Source of the DNA: Geosiphon pyriformis
Taxonomy: Eukaryota; Glomeromycota; Glomeromycetes; Archaeosporales; Geosiphonaceae
Direction of reading: 5' to 3'
Assembly (NCBI GenBank): GCA_016748015.1
Contig: JAAOMT010000134.1
Coordinates: forward strand, 373,341 to 437,340
Length of the DNA: 64,000 nt
The translations under genes were made by a program, and so were the position numbers. The notes beneath the pieces are model-generated. The model ran no database searches. It had not been told where the DNA came from and saw nothing but the letters and a program-made list of their open reading frames with translations. Positions within the stretch are counted from its first letter, which is position 1. The number at the start of each line of letters is the position of its first letter. Shown here one piece after another: positions 63,901 through 64,000 of the stretch.

Positions 63901-64000
63901 CAGATCGCTTTAGCTTCTCGGTCGTAATGTATTCTTGAATTGATTTTACCAATGTTTCAGAAGAGGCGAATCCGAGTTTCTCTGAAATCTCTTTGCTTAA
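57992..64000 (-). CDS. Giant tandem-repeat protein, DGSF/WWTT helical modules, partial
   Basis: One uninterrupted minus-strand frame, at least 2002 aa, stop TAG 57992-57994, N-terminus beyond the window. Ten complete modules plus one partial, with the G-S-F motif near 63442, 63020, 62450, 62030, 61484, 61058, 59963, 59537, 59068 and 58643. Module, about 140 aa: IISxQKxDGSFELSKVI, then KLKKSAKxSWWTTAVTIAYL, then KYDEARKYLSxEIKD, EEEILQVSEKFVVEK. Glycine-rich hydrophobic segments ending LAWHS lie between module pairs, and a larger one (GVAAAGLGGTALYFLGKKAH) in the middle. Also a duplicated 21-residue unit (TGGAHTTQESLKETVDKTKT) and poly-Gln. The C-terminal 120 residues are unique. The module resembles the C-terminal helical segment of VWA5A-type proteins (DGSF ... 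WATALAL-L ... KAxxWL), which is a tentative link. Function unknown. Confidence 0.9.
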   Translation of the reverse strand, partial: LSKEISEKLGFASSETLVKSIQEYITTEKLKRSAKSSWWTTGITIAYLDQTAKEHDSIWRTKHDEARKYLSEQIKDASLEDEVLVVSKAFVVEKLTHNVVSQTAIKVEEAHKKEEVAKKEDKKERESWISKSAALGLGLAGGVAATIGGLAWHSREEQKAALEKIQSKTTPETTQVIISSQKKNGSFELSKVISEELDITSTQSLVTSVQKYELSENLKKTAKTSWWTTAITIAYLKNVSSTHQSQWQVKYDEARRYLSAEINNATLEEEILKVSERFVIEKATQKVVIQNATKSENTQKVAIDQVASKTTTETVQSIVSHQKKDGSFELSTVISNQLNTSSTESLVKSVQQYATSEKLQKSSKASWWTTAVTLAYLKQTSTTHSSLWLAKYEEARKYLSTEIKDAELEKEILQVSESFVVEKITHQTVSQTAAKVHEAHIKEEVAKKTEKKERESWISKSSVLGLGLASGVAATIGGLAWHSHEEQKAALEKIQSKTTVETAQTIISSSHQQDGSFVLSKVISDELDINSTQSLVASINKYEVSEKLKKSAKTSWWTTAVTLAYLKNTSSAHQSHWQEQYDQARQYLKLEINDSKLEQEILGISEKFVVEKATQKVVIQKASKSKETQSAVIQDIASKTSVKTTESIISSQKHDGSFELSKEISEKLGFASSETLVKSIQGYITTEKLKRSAQSSWWTTGITIAYLDQTAKEHDSIWRTKHDEARKYLSEQIKDASLEDEVLVVSKAFVVEQLTHKAVSQTASKANEAHLEEKKENSSWLSQKATLLGLAAAGGAAAVGGTLAWHSQEKQQAVLNDIQSKTTVEKIETIASSQQQNGSFELSKVVLQELDITSSDTLVSSVQKYQISDKLKKSAKSSWWTTAVTIAYLQNTSSSHETHWKAKHDQAVQYLKSEINDAKLEEEILLVSEKFVIEKATQKALVSQATKSEQTQKLAISETASLTTVETTNSIISAQKHDGSFELSKVVSDHLNISSSETLVNSIVKYTNNEKLKKSAKSSWWTTAVTIAYLKKTSSAHNSLWQTKYDEARKYLSAEIKDAQLEQEILQVSETYVVEKITHKVVSKTAVEAEESLKSKISHGLSDTTSTISDIASSAGHFAKKTAGVTAIAGVAAAGLGGTALYFLGKKAHEGAEGIAASVKEGAHTLTEKITDKNKNTTGTVSSTQQGVETATGGAHTTQESLKETVDKTKTQTGGAHTTQESLKETVDKTKTQSSKIVGSETEQQVDLGNIKKVDQRKETQVTAVNTQQQQQQQQQQQQHNDDHEVKGKQKSSLVTAGIIGSIVAGTGALLWHSHEGQKQAVSEIQEKTTVETTQTVISSQKKNGSFELSQVVAQELDISSSESLVAAIHKHEISENLKKSAKPSWWTTAVTLAYLKKASANHQSHWQTEYEKARKYLKDEINDSTLEEEIIKTSEEFVVEKATQKLVVSKAASSSEIQEAVFNDIIASKTTVETAQSIISAQKDNGSFELTNVITDELDISSSENLITSVQNYEVSEKLKKSAKPTWWSTAVTLAYLKKTSSAHDSHWQAKYDEARNYLRHEIKDSKLEEEILQVSEKFVVEKVTRKVILQQGATQRKTTRKRIGDKKEYSQEKQEAILTAIQNSIPLEVAQEAISKQKQDGSFEISHQVSYQLQIEGDNFTDSIHEYQISDKLKKAAKPSWWQTAIVISYLEKTSVAHKQSWQEQSKLARQYLKNQIGDHELEKELLATSEKLVIEKVISSVEVTEHEIEVTEELKQEAIQKLRDTSSVEEIKSLVSAQQHNGSFTLHQSISNNLRITTNVLTSSIRQNVQSDRLRNLDSSVYETALTLVYIEEVHKSHEGHLKTEYERARSWIRAQIGDAALEQELLQATHHYFVEKSVSSFTSKGKWEKVEGESGWESERTVVHKTVSLNSEHLVAGAAAETICRYRHSREETHNRQAHNSDASQQLIEKLATEEVERLFKSKGIQGPREDITKRAIEAARFIVNEYVSDSNRCLASE
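58000..58370 (-). other. Unique C-terminal domain of the repeat protein
   Basis: After the last module the protein has about 120 non-repeated residues: SFTSKGKWEKVEGESGW, HKTVSLNSEHLVAGAAAET, then a predicted helical end EKLATEEVERLFKSKG and ITKRAIEAARFIVNEYVSDS. The final helix is amphipathic with alternating Ala/Ile. No family recognised. Confidence 0.6.
60160..60200 (-). repeat. Poly-glutamine tract in the repeat protein
   Basis: Twelve consecutive Gln codons, CAG and CAA mixed, in the central linker, followed by HNDDHEVKGK. The codon mixture suggests it is not currently a pure slippage array. Confidence 0.9.
60300..60428 (-). repeat. 63-bp perfect direct duplication in the repeat protein linker
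   Basis: Two adjacent 63-bp copies encode TGGAHTTQESLKETVDKTKT-Q twice with no visible base difference, so the duplication is recent or recently homogenised. LEA-like composition (Lys, Glu, Thr, Gly). Confidence 0.9.

Overview
This window looks like nuclear DNA of an early-diverging fungus, most likely an arbuscular-mycorrhizal fungus (Glomeromycotina, Rhizophagus-like). The reasons are the very AT-rich spacers, short GT-AG introns in almost every host gene, fungal and opisthokont gene families, a (CCCTAA)n telomere-type repeat, and LINE ORF1/ORF2 proteins of a kind I recognise from Rhizophagus-type genomes. The lineage is an inference; no rRNA or marker gene is present.

Left part, 1-24470: a transposon nest. 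A minus-strand LINE (copy A) was hit by two related plus-strand Ty3/Gypsy LTR elements. Element 1 (283-10475) sits in the LINE endonuclease and element 2 (11340-21017) sits in LINE ORF1. Taking out each element and one 4-bp target copy restores the LINE reading frame. Both Gypsy elements carry gag, protease, a Cys-rich region, a dUTPase, RT and RNase H in one frame, then integrase in another frame, then a third ORF next to the polypurine tract. All are riddled with in-frame stops and Asp-to-Asn changes that are almost all G:C to A:T transitions. An almost pure A/T stretch (22466-24470) still shows the ghost of another LINE endonuclease.

Host gene island 1, 24530-26572: a divergent pair 98 bp apart, an ALKBH6-type AlkB dioxygenase (minus, six exons including a 14-nt microexon) and a ZMAT5/U11-U12-20K-like zinc-finger protein (plus, four exons). 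Then come more dead LINEs, 26957-36090: a plus-strand ORF1 fragment of a second LINE family, and a near full-length minus-strand LINE (copy B) of the copy A family, converging tail to tail. An AT-rich desert follows to about 37150.

Host gene region 2, 37773-56814: MTR4 exosome helicase (minus, 16 exons, 1040 aa, one GC-AG intron); a long microsatellite-rich spacer; a Ran1/Ksp1/Vhs1-type Ser/Thr kinase (707 aa); an interstitial telomeric repeat; NPRL2 (GATOR1/SEACIT, eight exons, 418 aa); and a CDF zinc transporter (seven exons, 487 aa). A 20-N assembly gap inside a poly-C tract follows the transporter.

Right end, 57992-64000: an intronless minus-strand ORF of at least 2002 aa, open at the window edge. 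It is built from ten complete and one partial copies of a helical module (DGSF ... WWTTA ... YL ... KARxYL), interleaved with glycine-rich hydrophobic segments. This is the least familiar protein in the window and the best candidate for something undescribed.

Exon borders were assigned by eye from GT/GC-AG sites, phase bookkeeping and remembered family alignments; the four large multi-exon models all sum to whole codons.
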